Source: Arcuatula senhousia
Taxonomy: Eukaryota; Mollusca; Bivalvia; Mytilida; Mytilidae
Assembly (NCBI GenBank): GCA_963971305.1
Contig: OZ020306.1
Span: forward strand, 5,634,842 to 5,698,841
Direction: 5' to 3'
DNA length: 64,000 bases
The position numbers and the translations under genes are program-made. Shown in pieces: positions 1 through 13,569 of this stretch. How positions within the stretch are numbered: the stretch's first letter is position 1; each line of letters starts with the position of its first letter. A model generated the notes under the pieces. It did no database searches. It saw only the letters and a list, made by a program, of their open reading frames with translations, and had not been told where the DNA came from.

Positions 1-2468
1 GTCAGCTGGCAACAGAAATAGCAACTTACCGAAACCTCTGTCTTATCTGATGATATCACTGTGTACCCCTGATTGTCTCAACATTCCTAAAATAAAACTT
101 AATAGTCAGAGTTTTTATTTCTTTATTTACTGAAATCATAAATGATAAAAACATGTCAGTCAGATATTTATCATAAAGAATGATTAAAACGTATGGTATT
201 CTGTTGTTAAGTTTACTTCAAGGAATTATCTTTGATAATTTACTTACTGCATAAATGGTTGGATGAAATGTATATTAAATCCCTCACCAGTGTCAAAATA
301 TTAGGTAAAAAATATCGAACTGAAATGATCAATTTCAAATGACCAGAAATAAAAGGTAAAGACACACCGGAGAAAATATAGATCGCAATGGCCCTTACTT
401 TATCGAGGCATTTCAACAGAATTGATTTAATCTTACCCAACATCCCTATAACGAAAAGTAAATGACAGCTAATAAGGAGTGTTAGATGTCAAATCAAAGT
501 CGACCAATGGTATAGAGACATCTGAGTCAATGGTTCTAAACCATTTAATGCCATGCAGTGTTTGTGTTCAGTGCCATTCAAGTTTTTTCGCTCAATTGGC
601 TTCTTGTGCTTTTTTCCAAATATCTAATAGGAAAGGGAAAAAAAGAAGAGTACCAAAGTGGAAGAAAACCCACAGAGAGAAAGCAATTACTATACAGCTA
701 GCGATACAACATGGCAATCGCAAAAAGTATTCAAAATACAAAAAGCCATGGTATTTTCTTCTGATTGTTTGCTTTAATTTTTCTACTTTTAAGAAGAAAT
801 GAACCTTTTCCCAACAGATACTATAGGTGGATACCAATGTATAATTGATAGAAATAATTAGCACATGATAATATACAAAAACGTGTCAAAATTATATCAT
901 TTTAATAAAAGCCAGGAATATTATTGGGATTAGAAGAAGTGAAATGTCTTGGGTTATCAGTAATGTGTTAACATGTGCAAAAAGGTCGTGAGAAAGCCAA
1001 GAAACAAGTACGATATGCAACAAGTCAATGGCTGCAGCCATAGTTTAATTGATATAAGACATGTATAATATTTCTCATTACTTGATTGTTAAATCTTAAT
1101 TTTACGTTTTGTTTTTTCAAGGTCACTAAACTTGTCTATGCAAAAAAATGTTTTGATGTAAAAACTTACCATCATGCTATAAAAAAACATTCAACAAACA
1201 AATTGGTTGAGACAGTAATTCTTAAACCAAAGAAAGACGGTAATCCCTGACCAAATCATTCTCATATGATAGAATTTTGTCACTCGTCAAACTCATGCAT
1301 TTGTAATAAGAACTGGAACCATCTTTATCCGAGACCTTACTAAGAAAATTAAAACAATATCACCTTTGCCATATTATTTGTGAAGACATTAACCCGTCTT
1401 TCTCTGGCGACATCCGTCTAGAATGACCACTTCTTGGATGGAGCTATTCCTAGTATGAAACTGATTAAGAGACAGATTATATTAAGGTTTGTTTTGTATA
1501 TTAAATTTGCAAACTTATCTTCACTAGAAAACGACATTTTTTATTAATTAATAAAGCAAAATTTCTGTAGATAAACGTAAAACGGCAGGGTTCTTCCAAA
1601 TGACTGAAGAACACTGCTGTCGACTGACCAACCTCATTATATACACATTGTTACAGAAGAAACAGGTAAAAAAAACCTTAAAACTAGCACTTTATATGAT
1701 AAAATGACTATATCCAAACAATTAAATAGAAAATTTTGGAACATTTTGTACTGCCTCCTCTTTTCGTTGCAGTTAAACGTGTCCAGTCAAAACATAACAA
1801 AAATCTGTAAAAAAAGTCCGTGAAAACAACAAAATTACATGTCAAGGGGTAAGCTTACACTGTTAACCAATTAATATAACTAAATTTATGGAAAATTCAG
1901 AATAACAGACGGGGTTAGAGTATGGGTCTAAATATGGACCCCGAAATTGTTCGGATGTTTAGGTTAAAAAACAAAATAACGTTTTCACAGCAAAACGTTC
2001 TCAGTTACCTTTAAGATCCCGACACAGAAAGTGATTAAGCGACCCGACCCATTTAATCCATGTTGACTTATGTGATCAAACAAGATCGGTGCAGATAATC
2101 TATTGTTTTAGTTGACAAAGAGAACTCGGTTCTGTTCACACCTTCCTCGAGTTACCTGTTGACCTATCTTGCTGACAGTTTATATCGGTGGATCAAACAC
2201 CCTGATGTGAGTAGATATACCTGAATTTTACAAAAGGTAGAAAACTGACAGTTTCTCTTCTAATTATTATAGGCAGGTAATTTAGCAATTAGTCCTTGCT
2301 TTCACTCTACACGGAACAATGACCAATACATCTTTGGTGGTCTTACACAATTGCCTTTTTTAAAATTCTTTTTGAGTTATGTTTTTAATGTAGTTATTGC
2401 ATTTTATGACTGGTTTCCATCGATGACGGCCTTTTACCCTACCTCCTATAAATCTCCATGTCCAGATA
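1..2468. other. Intergenic, no gene recognised
   Basis: Apart from one dispersed-repeat copy at about 300-415, nothing here reads as a gene. Open frames are short, AT-rich and lack recognisable motifs, and no tandem or inverted repeat stands out. Confidence 0.5.
300..415 (-). repeat. Dispersed repeat family G, copy 1
   Basis: Read on the minus strand, this shares an ordered set of blocks (TTGAAATGCC, GGACCATTGCGATC-like, TCTCCGGT, GATTGATCATT-like) with copies near 3955-4110, 15085-15175, 44218-44325 and 44546-44760. The order and spacing of the blocks are kept although the copies are diverged. No coding capacity or terminal repeats were seen, so the class is unknown. Confidence 0.6.
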
Positions 2469-2470
2469 TA

Positions 2471-2731
2471 CCAGAGGTACCAATGAGGCATCCGAATGTC
2501 AAAAGTCCGAAAGGGCAGTGACAAAACCAGTAAACACCAACAAGAACGTTTCAAAAACAGACAACATGTAAAACATGGAAACACAAAATAACTGAATATC
2601 AATCAACAACGCGAACTCCAGTCGAGCCAAGAGTGTTCTCAAGTGCCCCGGAAGAGTAAGCAGTTCCTGCTTGCTATAGCACACCCGTCGCATTCCAATA
2701 GTCCATTCAGCGTGTCAAAGACAAAACAAAA
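2471..2731 (-). repeat. Retroelement 3' tail, solo copy
   Basis: This is the non-coding 3' tail of the retroelement at 7558-8890, without any reverse-transcriptase portion. On the minus strand it reads through GGGTGTGCTATAGCAAGCAG, a short AAGCAG-GAA-CTGCTT hairpin and the CTTCCGG-containing block, and ends near GGTACCTCTGG. It looks like a severely 5'-truncated insertion. Confidence 0.75.
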
Positions 2732-3954
2732 CCATCTAGCCTGCTACGGTTCTTCGCCATCTATTTGGGCTTTCCCACTCTGGTTTACACAGCGGAGACA
2801 ACTAAAATGTAAGATATACTGTTTCTTCTGATTTCATGCCCTTTTCACTTCGAAATGTATTTTTTTAACATTTGGTGGCCATATCCTAACGGTTTGATAC
2901 TGCCAGCAAAAACTGTCATCATTGCTAATGATTCTTTGACAAAAAGTTCGTCTAAAGCAGCTGAAACAGCAGCTAGACAAGGATTGATTTAATTAAAAAT
3001 AAATGTTGAAACAGCATTTATCGGTTTTTTTTTTGTTTCAGGCAAGGCTGACAATTTAGCGTGTATGGCTTTTGGAGCAACAACATTTTTTCCATTATAA
3101 TACTGCTATAAAAATGCTGAAAATGCATGCGCTTACTAGTATTTTGTATATGCTTTAAATTCCATGTTAATAACAACTTTTTTTTTTAATTTTTAGTAAT
3201 GCATTAGTGATGATACTTTTCGGGCACCATTCATTTAAATTTATAACTATCTTTGTCTTTTGTTTTAAGTTTTAAAAATTTTAATGGGTAAAAAATATTT
3301 CTAAAAAATTACATCATCACATGAATGACAATTTGTCTAAAACAAGAACAGAAATATGTTAAAGTGGGAAAGAATTTATGGAACTGATTACAATACATTA
3401 CAATACATGTCAATTTTTCAGTATACCTGTGTGTTATACATCAAACATGCTACCTGATAGCTTCAGAGGGGTAAGCAGAATATCAGAACCAAACAATCAC
3501 TTGTTTATACCGAACGCTTGGCATGTTTACTTTCATGCAAAATATGCAAAATACATCATTAATAAACATTCTGATTATCAGATAGGTAAACAAAAGGTAA
3601 GTACCTGGTCATGATCAGGAAAAGTGACTCAGTAAGGAACAATCTCACAATTAACTAATCATTGTAATTATTTTAGAACTTTGTCGTGAGAAATTTAATT
3701 TTCATCAGAAAGGAATTTCAAAGTTGAGAAAATCATGAAGTTTGTAAGGTCACCCATGTAGAATTAAAAAAAAAGAATCTTTCAAAAATAATTTATTATT
3801 ATCAAAAATAAAGAAGGGAACCCTTTTTAAAGTAACAAAATGATACCATTCATTTGATATTTTCTTGAAAGTTAAGCACGAATTTATTGGAGAACAAACT
3901 TCAACTCCTAGGCAATACCACACAGTCCTTTATCAGTGAAACTTGTTTAAAAAC
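2732..3954. other. Intergenic, nothing recognised
   Basis: AT-rich sequence with several T or A runs. I see no gene, repeat array or inverted repeat here. Confidence 0.5.
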
Positions 3955-4110
3955 ACCATTTCTTTTGAAATGCCGATGAAAAACCAGCACCATTGCGGCC
4001 TTCAATTTTTCCGGCAAGTCTGCCTGGTTGTTTTTTTCTCTTGGACATTTGAGATTGACCCTCCAAGTTCTGAGTTTTGTTATTACCTTTATTTAACATT
4101 TGGTAATAGT
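3955..4110 (+). repeat. Dispersed repeat family G, copy 2
   Basis: Plus-strand copy sharing TTTGAAATGCC, ACCATTGCG, GAGATTGA and the right-hand block TTTTGTTATTACCTTTATTT with the copy near 44546-44760. The centre is diverged. Confidence 0.6.
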
Positions 4111-4377
4111 GTCTTTGATATGTTAATTGAAAACACACTAAAACGAGTGTTTGTCTTACGTTATATACTTTTATGTTTACTTTTAATTGTTTTTTTTATG
4201 CAGGTTTGCCATTGCATTATCTTTTTTTTTTGTCCTGCGATGTCAAATGTTTGCATTATTTAAAAAAAAATATATAATGAACATTTTTTTTACAAAATTG
4301 TACATATTTTCGAATTACAATGTGGACAGACTTGAGAGACTGTAAGGTATGTAAATTTCCCATGTTGTATTATTTCA

Positions 4378-4515
4378 CCAAGGGTGTGTTTTTGTGTTTG
4401 CGTTTCCCCTCGCTGTTCTAGTTCAACTTCGTATTAACAGGTTTAGTCGTTGCCCTTTCGGATAATTGATCACAAGAATGCCCTATTGGTGCTTCTTTGC
4501 TTCTTTGGTAACACA
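4378..4515 (+). repeat. Diverged retroelement 3' tail fragment
   Basis: It matches the distal part of the retroelement tail seen at 13570-13840: GGTTTAGTC, GCCCTTTCGGA, then CCCTATTGGTGCTTCT in place of CCCCATTGGTACCTCT. It is more diverged than the other copies, so probably an older insertion. Confidence 0.55.
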
Positions 4516-4711
4516 ATGTTTGTTTTTTTTAAGACATATAACCTATCAATTTCGCAATTTTTTACATTGAATAAAAAGTACACATATTAAAAATATACTA
4601 TCTAAAACTTACCATTACCAACATAAAAACTCAATGTTTTGCAGTTTTCTATACAATAATCTTATTTTAATTATTCGCGTTGATTAAGTATTGTCCAGCA
4701 TAAATATTTAC

Positions 4712-4995
4712 ATTTGGTAAACTGGGTAGTGTTAAACTGAGAAACGAAATGTAACCAAACGAGGCGAAGAGAAAACGAAATCGGTAAATTAAGAAAAACG
4801 ACTGGTGTCGGCTAAAATCGATTCAGTTTTCTTTTTTAACCAGTTTTCTCGCATTTCGTTTCCTTTCTTTACAGATTTCGGTTGCTTATGTTACTGTTTA
4901 CGTTTCCTTCTTTACCGATATCGTTTTTGTTCTGCTCCGTTTCGTTTGGTTACTTTACGTTTCTTAGTTTACAGGTACCCGCAAGTGTTTACATT
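4712..4995. mobile_element. Foldback MITE with ~70-bp inverted repeats
   Basis: The left arm (about 4712-4795) and right arm (about 4910-4995) are imperfect reverse complements: GAAACGAAATGTAACCAAAC on the left answers GTTTGGTTACTTTACGTTTC on the right, and both arms carry ATCGGTAAA. The arms are nearly adjacent, so the element is almost entirely hairpin. No open frame and no clear target-site duplication were found. Confidence 0.65.
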
Positions 4996-6384
4996 CTATA
5001 ATTAGTTTGTCCTCTTTTTTGACACTGCGTTTTTTTATTCAGTTTTCCGTCGAAAAGAATACTTTCTGTTAGGTTTTTTGAAAATTTAACAATTTCTTCA
5101 AAGGTTTTACAATGTATTCTTCAAATAGTGTGAATTTCATTATTTTTAAAAAAATGCCAAAATGATAGGTTCTATGTCTTTAAGAAACAACCCAAGACAA
5201 CATCAGTGGCGATATTTCCGTTTAAACCATTTAAGTGTGCCTTGTTTTATGTAGGCCTGAACAATTCACTGAATCAACGAAAGTACCTCAAACGTTTATG
5301 CTATGGATACTTGAGCACGAAATGTTATAATATCAATAATAACAATAGAATTTAATTAAGGCTGTATAAAATGAATAAAATAGGTAGATCACACACATTT
5401 ATTTAACTTTATGTTACTTTATATGATTCTGACACTAACCAAAGAACATATGCGTAAGTGCAGTTCTCCATTCAGTCAAAACTGTTGATTTTATGAGGAG
5501 AGTGTTTCCGTTCTACGTCAAAATAGATACATGCTGAAATGAATTTATAACCTGGGTGTATATAATAGGGTTTTGGCATGTAAACTGTCGAATGTAACAA
5601 ATGAACGAGGCATACAATTTGTAATTGGCATTATTAAATTTGGGTGGTAAATTATTTATTGTTTCATTAAATGTAACTGATAGTAAGGCATATGGTATCT
5701 GCATATTGATATGCATGTAGTCAAATTACCAATTTTATAAGAATGAAAATTTGATAATGGTTTGAATACAACATTCAGTGAAATCATAATTTGTAATTAT
5801 CAATAACTAAAGATTCAATATTTCAAATTTTTTTTGTGGAATCTGAAATATTATGCTAGACATGATAATTAGATTTTCTTATTATATTTATAAATTATCA
5901 TATTTCTACCAGAATAATATCTGAAACCATGCTCAGTTGTCAAAATAAATACATCATATTAAGATTTGTAACAAGAAAAATCTTTGTTCTTGTTGAATCT
6001 TATCATAAAAAAGCTCTAAAAGCATTATTATCAGTGAAATAAGACAAATGAGCCCCCTTAAGTAACACTTAGTCTTGGCATTTTCAAATACCATAGCTTG
6101 CTAACAAGGCATATCAACATCATTATTTCTCCCCAATGATTTTCCGGAAGCGGAACCATACTTGGCAACGATAAGATGGCGTCTTGACAACAAACGTCTG
6201 CTCGCATGACGTAATTGTGATTTGTTTTCTAGGTAGGTTCCAAAATTGTTCAACTGCCTTGATAAAATTATAATTTAAGTTTTTAGAATAATTTTTTTTA
6301 AATGTCATGATTTTGTTTTTTAAATATAACTGAATTATTGGAGGAATCCTAAAGTGGGGTTATTTGAGATCTAGCGCAAATATA
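4996..6384. other. Intergenic, nothing recognised
   Basis: AT-rich and without a coding signature. No repeat family seen elsewhere in the window is present. Confidence 0.5.
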
Positions 6385-6530
6385 AAAATGATGAAGTTAC
6401 AAATAAATATACAACAAAGTTCCAGGCAATAAATTTTGCTAGGCCTGACATGCGTTTCGTCTATTGAAGACTCATCAGGGAACTATTGAAAATGCCAAAA
6501 ACTATATGATTATGAAGAGCATAGAACAAT
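6385..6530 (+). repeat. Dispersed repeat family H, copy 1
   Basis: It contains CAAAGTTCCAGGCAATAAAT, TTTTGCTAGGCCTGAC, GCGTTTCGTCTATT-AAGACTC and ATGATTATGAAGAGCATAGA. The reverse complement of about 34505-34615 carries the same blocks in the same order. No coding capacity. Confidence 0.65.
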
Positions 6531-7557
6531 AAAAAAAAAAAAGAATGCAAACCAATTTCGTTATGTCAATGACTTTTATCCGAAATTTATAACAAAAAAT
6601 CTTGAAAAAATTCTACAAAAACTTTATTATTATTTTTTTTTGATACTGCTGACAAATACATTTTTCTTGAACTATATATTTGTATTTTATAGATGAATAT
6701 AATGTTATATCTTTATGCAAGAGACGATTGAACAAGACAGACTTGTGATAAAGAAGAAGTAAAAAAAAAAAAAAAACTTTGGTTGTAAAGGAAAATTACA
6801 GCAAATAAGACAAAATACGGCACTTTTTTGTTTTTGTTTTTTCGTATTTATATATTTTTTTGTTATTAGGCAAGTTGTTAAAACATCAGTAGGGTTTAGG
6901 TCTTTAGCATAATATTTTTGTTATTTTTTGCATTCATTGAATTATATTCACTTTCAAAACATTTTATATGATAACTGCATGACAGAAGGTGCAGGTTTTG
7001 AAGAAATTGAGCAATAATTATGACCGTTTTAGTCAGCTCCATATCGCTTGTTAATATAATTATATATTTCAAGATATGTTTTGTTAAGTAGTAAGATACC
7101 GCCTCTTTGTATTCATTGGGTGTTTAAAATACCAATCATAAAAAATGTTACAAAATGCTTCGATCGATGTTAAATATAAAGAGAGAAAAAATCTGTGTTA
7201 TAAATGTTAATATTGTTAAAATTTCAAAACCGACAATCTAGACTTGAAAAAACGAAACAATTTGTAGACAATGATACATGTACCATGCGAAAAAATAACT
7301 TTCTTTATGGTTTAGTCAGGAAAACGCCAAATCATAAATTTTCAAATGAAATTTCCTTGATAAAACTGTGTGGTCTTGTAAAACGATATCACTTCTGGTA
7401 GTCAATCATGGTATAATTTCTCAATATTGCACTTTTTTATTTTGTGAATTAATCATTTAGAAGATAAAAACGCAGGTGTTTAAAACTTCATATAATGTTT
7501 ATTCCTTATCATTTCAAGTTGTATAATTTTTATGCCTACATCTTAAAGATTCTTCAA
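6531..7557. other. Intergenic, nothing recognised
   Basis: AT-rich, with long A and T runs near 6528, 6640 and 6760. No gene or repeat array was seen. Confidence 0.5.
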
Positions 7558-8890
7558 ATAAGCAAAGGTGTACCAAAGGGGCAATCAGTATCATAAAACC
7601 GTGAAGACAAAGACAAAACCGGCAGACAAAAAATCATCACAACAAAACAAACCACATAACAACATAAAACACACACACATAACAACAAAACCGCATTCAG
7701 CAACGCTAACTCAAGTCGAAACGAGAGTGAACTCAGGTGCTCCGGAAGAGTAAGCAGTTCCTGCTTGCTATAGCACACCCGTCACGTTGCCAAAGATCGA
7801 TTAAGTGTTGGTCAAATCCGGAAAGGATGACATTACAAAACTCTATGTCAAACCAACATCTGTGCTCATCTGAGAGATAGAAATCCCGTATTTGCATACA
7901 AGCACATGATGTCGTCCGTAAAATTTCTTGAGTGATGACAACAAACTGGGAGCAACGTACCCCTGTGTTAACAATTTGCTTGTCAGCCGTGTAGCTCTAT
8001 CAAGGAAGTCGTTGTACTCCCCACATGCTCTGGAATAACGAATCAATTGTGATACGTAAACTCCATATGCTGGAGCGGACGGAATGTTGCTACACAGAAA
8101 GGGAAAGTTAACTATTGGAAAGTTGAAGTCATCACGTTTGTCATAGAGCTTTGTACAAAGCCTTCCTTGTGTGTCAATTTCGAGAAATAGATCCAAATAT
8201 GAAGCAGACCTCCTAGAATCTGTAGTGTCCTTTACCGCAAGGTCCTTCGGATATATGAGATGTAAATAGTCACCACATCGAGGATTGTTTAGTGAAAGGA
8301 CATCATCAATATAACGAAATGTGAGATTGAAGGATAAAGCAAGTTTGCGGTCCTTTTTGTCCAGAAGTGATTGTAAGAAGTCTGCTTCATATGAATGAAG
8401 AAACAAATCGGCAAGCAATGGTGCACAATTTGTGCCCATTGGGATACCTATTGTTTGCTGAAAAACACGTCCACCAAACTGTACAAATATGTTGTCGATT
8501 AGAAAGTTGAGCATTTCTATTATTTGATCTTCTGTAAATTTGTTTTTCTTGCTAGACTCTTGGATGACAAAGTAAGTCTTTTAATAACCGACTACCAAAT
8601 ACTTGTACCTGCGTTTTCCATTCTTTTTGATAAAGCTACGTTTAATCAGCTGTGCCAAACGAGATTTTAATTGTGAATGTGGAATTGAAGTATATAATGT
8701 AGAGAAATCAAACGTTTTAATGCTATTACATGATGAAAATGACTTAGAATGGAGATTTTCCATCAGTTCTTTAGAATTTTTGAGAATCCACATTTGATTG
8801 ACGCCATTTCTAGAGTAACAACAATCGAAATACTTTTGAAGGCTTGATTTTATTGCCGTCAATATTGATGTTAACAAAACTGAAAGTAAT
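7558..8890 (-). mobile_element. 5'-truncated retroelement with RT and 3' tail
   Basis: This is the longest copy of a retroelement family that recurs through the window. Reading on the minus strand it has a reverse-transcriptase region (about 8890 to 7843) followed by a roughly 285-bp non-coding tail ending near 7558. Homology to the RT begins abruptly near 8890, which indicates 5' truncation. The tail is shared with fragments at 2471, 4378, 11307, 13570, 53125 and 61558. No terminal repeats or target duplication were identified. Confidence 0.8.
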
Positions 8891-8922
8891 ATTAAAAAAA
8901 AAGAAACCTTCAAAATGGACAA
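7843..8922 (-). pseudogene. Reverse transcriptase, interrupted by one stop
   Basis: RNA-dependent DNA polymerase of a retroelement. In order on the minus strand: a palm segment with FDFSTLYTSIP (motif A region, aspartate present), then GIPMGTNCAPLLADLFL (motif B region), then FRYIDDVLSL (motif C, the YIDD catalytic box), then LYDKRDDFNFP and a C-terminal YGISISQM. The frame runs from 8922 to a stop at 8581-8583 and resumes in the same frame to 7843, so a single in-frame nonsense codon breaks it. The first ~15 residues before the homology (8890-8922) look unrelated, matching 5' truncation. The RT type resembles Penelope-like or related retroelements; I could not settle the family, and no GIY-YIG or other endonuclease domain is visible. 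Confidence 0.8.
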
Positions 8923-11306
8923 TTGTCATATTATCTTATGAAGTTTAAAAAGTCGTAATACATCTTTGCTTAACCTGTTACAAAGTATGCTTATCCCTCA
9001 CTAGCAGCATTGTTTTCAATATATGATGACGTTTTCTAAGCTCTTGGATATATCAGTTTTGTTGTATTTTTAATGTGCTTGGGAAAAAAGGCTTCTCATA
9101 TTTTTGAACAAAAATAAAAAAAAACGAATTTCACTCTTTTGGATGATTGATTTGAATTATCAATGAAGTGATGACCTGAAGTTTCAATTTAAGGTGTAAC
9201 AATTTTCTTCCATGTAGGTACCTACCGGGTTCTGATAATGTCTTTATCGAAGATAGACGTTTAGAAGCAAAAACATTTCAACCTAACATGTATCGATAGC
9301 TTTTTATGCCTTCATGTACATGGAGATTGTGGGTAATCATCATAAACAAAGTAATTTATGTTATATTCGATAACACCTCTTCCGAGTCAAGTTTCAAAAT
9401 TCATAGAAAAATCAACATTAAGATATCGTAAAAGAAAAATCCTGTGGTAAAAAACGACTTGGATGTGTATTGCTGCCTGCACACCTGATGTAGTAATTTG
9501 TCATGAGTTTACTGGGATGTTAACTTGTGAAATGTTATATCGCTACATTTGTGGTAAATATGTCGACGTATTAAAAGCGATAATTATTATGTTATAGTAT
9601 ATTCTGCTTGCGATATAGATATCAAGCCATTAAAATTATTAACGACTCCTTCGTGAAATATATAGATGTATTTTTCAAAATAAAGGATATTTGAGCATAG
9701 TTAAAACAACATTTCAAAAAGTGTATTGAAATTTATTGTTGGTTTGTTGGGGTTTCATGTAAAAACAGTTCCCTATGGAAAATAAAGTCTACGGTTACCA
9801 ACTTGTGACAAACTTCTCTAATGCACAATCTTAATTGATTGGTTCTTTTTGATAGTATCATTATGTTTAACTTGACATTAATGACTAATTGCAGACTAAT
9901 GATGGTAAGTCTACTTTGCAAACAAACAACAGTTTCAAATAAGATCACTAACTTGTCAAGACAATTTTCAGTACCAACTTTTCATTAGTCATCGCTGTCC
10001 AGATGTACACTAAGCCGAAGGAATCTGTCTTTTAGTCATATTCTTATACTATCATCTTTCTTTTAACCATTATCTCCTTAAATGGAATTCTGCATGATAA
10101 AGAAGAGAAATAATTAATGTTAATTGATAAGAATTTTATCACCTGATCAGACAGGTAACATAAAGGTAGATCCGAGTTCCACGTGTATCATAGCACCATC
10201 TTATACTTTGAAGGTCATGACCTGTAACCTATCAATAGCATATGAATTGTTTAAAATTCCTTGATTGCATGTTAAATTAAGCTTCGATAAAGATCATATT
10301 AAAATATCAGAAGAATACATATAAAACAAACAATCTGACATTATCAATACAATTCAGATAACAAACAACTGATTGCTGAATAAATTCAAAGGAGGACGTG
10401 TGGCCATCACTGATAACCAACTTAATAGATTTTGTCTCATGAATCCAAACACGGGATTCAAACAGTATTTTTTCCTCTCGTGTCCATATTTGTTATGCTT
10501 CAGAGGTTATGAGAAAAGTTAACAATTTGGCAATTATAACAGTTCCTACAGAAGACACCAAGCAAAATGACATTCTTTATTCTTCTGGTTTAACACTAAA
10601 GGTGTAGATTATAATAATATCATTTAAAATCGACAGATTCATTTAGATGATAATCACATAAATTTATATTTTTTTTCAATATCTGCTGGGTTATCTTATC
10701 TTTATAGGATATTTTTCAAGATAACACCTCCTGAGATAACTTTATTAAAATAATGTGTGATATTATCGAGAAGATGAATTGCCAAATAAGACCATTTTAT
10801 TTATCTATATGCAGTATAAGATATTCCAATAAATATTTCGGCTTACGAAATATAATAAAGAGGTCATAACATTCAATTGGGTAATTTTTATTTTAAAAAT
10901 ATCTGTGTTCTTTGATATATACAGTTGTAGTTTGACATTGAATGCCATGTACAAAATTAGGTATGCATCCTTTCAAGTTTTCATGACTTAATTTTGATAT
11001 GAATCTTATTACACATTTCTTTTTTATGACATCATTATTACTTTTGTTTACAATGACGTCACGTTATTTTTTATGTAGATTTTATAAACCCGTTTTCAGT
11101 GGAAGAATCATTTCTAAATAAGTCTTTAATAAGACAGGTAATTTTAAAGTTCTAGAACACACAGCACACACATTCAAAGAAAATATTTGTTTCAGGTTGC
11201 ATAAATAAAAATTGAATGCATATGTCAGATGCATATCAGTAAGCAAAATAAGGAATAGAGACATAATTAAGATATTCCAAGCAGAATGGTGTTTGCCTTG
11301 GGGGTT
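8923..11306. other. Intergenic, nothing recognised
   Basis: Long AT-rich stretch between two retroelement copies. No exon-like open frame, tandem array or inverted repeat was recognised. Confidence 0.5.
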
Positions 11307-11760
11307 ATCAATCAACAACGCGAACTCCAGTCGAAACAAGAGTGAACTCAGGTGCTCCGGGAGAGTAAGCAGGTTCTGCTTGCTATAGCACACCCGTGGT
11401 GTTGCCAACAGTCAATTCAACGTGTCAAATCCGGTAAATAAGACAAAACAAAACTCTATGACAAACCAACATCTGCACTCATCTGAGAGATCGAAATACC
11501 ATATTTGATTATAATTGCATGATGTCTTCCGTAAAATTTCATGATTGAAGACAGCAACCGCGGAGCAACATAGCCCTGTGTGAGCAATTTTTGCGTCAGA
11601 CGTAACGCTCTGCTAAAGAAATCGAAGTAAGTCCCGCACGATCTGGAGTAACGAATCAATTGAGATACGTAAACTCCATAAGCTGAAGCGGACGGAATGT
11701 TGCTACACAAGAAGGGAAAGTTGACGATTGGCAAGTTGAAGTCATCACGTTTGTTATAGA
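11307..11760 (-). pseudogene. Retroelement fragment: RT C-terminus plus tail
   Basis: The minus strand from about 11760 encodes the RT C-terminal part: KRDDFNLPIVNFPFLCSNIP, then YGVYVSQLIRYSR and YGISISQMSADVGLS, with a stop near 11456. The shared tail follows and ends abruptly near 11307, so the distal tail is missing. Differences from the 7.8 kb copy are mostly conservative, consistent with a sibling insertion. It is truncated at both ends and non-functional. Confidence 0.75.
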
Positions 11761-13569
11761 AATTCGGTAGTAGTTTTGAAATTTCTGGTATTTATTTGGG
11801 GTGCCGTTTTTGTCTCTCGTATGAATTTAGGTCTGAATTTTACATATGATATTAATTCTGGGTAATAGATTAGTATCAATCCCGGTATATAATAAATTTC
11901 CTGAAAAAATAGCCCTTGACTAAACAGTTAGATACATGTATGGATTTAAATATATAAACATCATGTGTATGTAATATGTAGAAATGCGGGCATAATAATC
12001 ATTTTTGCCTTACTTGTTTCTAATACCAGAAAAAAAATGTTCTTTTTAAAATGAAATAAATGTGAATTTTTAAAAGTTTCTTTTGCTATCAATTCCGTTG
12101 TGCATTTTATCTCCTATATTTTTGTGGGCAGAATTATCATTCATACTATTAATCCAGAATGTCTTAGTATTTATTCGGGTACCATTTTCAGACTTGCTGC
12201 CGCACGTCTTCGTACTAAAAATAAAAAACTTAACTATCCGGAGATGATTGGATTAAGAAAATCGAAAAGTAAAGAATTTAATGCAAAACCGTTATACATA
12301 AAAAAAATATATTTTAAAAAAAAATCAGCAGCAAATCATTCATCAACTTAGAACTTGGTCAAAATAGTAGTCGACGTGGTTTTAAATAATTCAATTCACA
12401 ATAATACAAAAAATTAGAGAAGGACCACATCTTTGATGTTCTTTTTATTTCTTTTGGTAAATAGATTCATTTGTTTTTGATAATTTAGAATAATCACAAG
12501 AATTCACAAATCAGCTTCTTAGTTTTGTAACGCTTCTAAAAAGCGGGAAAACCATTTGCACCTGCATACAAGTTAGAAGCAGGTAGTTATCTGTTGAGTT
12601 TAACACCTGACGTGTAAGGATGAATACACTATCAGGTAAAATCTAATTGATCCATGGATAAAGATTAATCAAACTGATACACATCTAACCATCTAGGGAT
12701 GGATTGGTTTGTCTTTATCTTTGGGATAATTTGCGAGATATCACCTCGAGTATAACCCCCTCATTGTAAAGTCGTGTTATAGCGTTTGACCTTATAGGTT
12801 CGACTGACTAATACGTTTTTCAAAGGGATTTTTAATTGTTTCCCAAGACGCAAAGATGTAAATTTGTTATTATAATCACAGATACAAGTACCTTTTTAAA
12901 ATATTTTTTATTTAATTGTTATTTTTGTTAGATAAGGATACGTTTTGACCATAATATTCATGATAGCAAAACTTCAATTAGTCCAAAGCCTCAATGTTTT
13001 TATTTTTTTACATGCAAGGTTTATGTATAGGGATGTTTTCAATTACAGCTTCCAAAAAAAAACCCCATAAATTTCGTTTAACACATGAACAAAAGTACAA
13101 ATGAAACATTGAAATTACACACAAAATTTAAAGCATGATTTATGACTGACTTGTAAAAGTATATATAAGCATTAAGCCAAAAACAAGGACTAACAAGTCT
13201 TCCCAACACCAACACCCTGAACAATGTCTGTTAACTGGCGTCTGATTCACTTTTTAAGCTAACTGTTGTCGATAACATTAGAAATTGAGATAAAAACAAT
13301 TTGATTTCAATTAATCAAAGAGAAAACATTCTTTGATGAAGTGTTACCACAATTTTCTGGTTTACTACATCCATTACAAGATGTCTCTTTCTTAAGACAA
13401 TTAATTGAATTTGTCTCGTTCCATTATATAACAATAGATCACGTTAGTCCTCATTGAACACCAATTACAGACCAGAGTACCTAATGATCTAAATCCATCT
13501 AGTAATCTTATTCGGACACCATTTACACAATTTTGATATCTGAGGAACTTAAAGTTTTTCAAGTTCACA
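11761..13569. other. Intergenic, nothing recognised
   Basis: No gene was recognised. An 83-codon frame at 12100-12351 is lysine- and isoleucine-rich with no motif and is probably chance. Confidence 0.5.
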
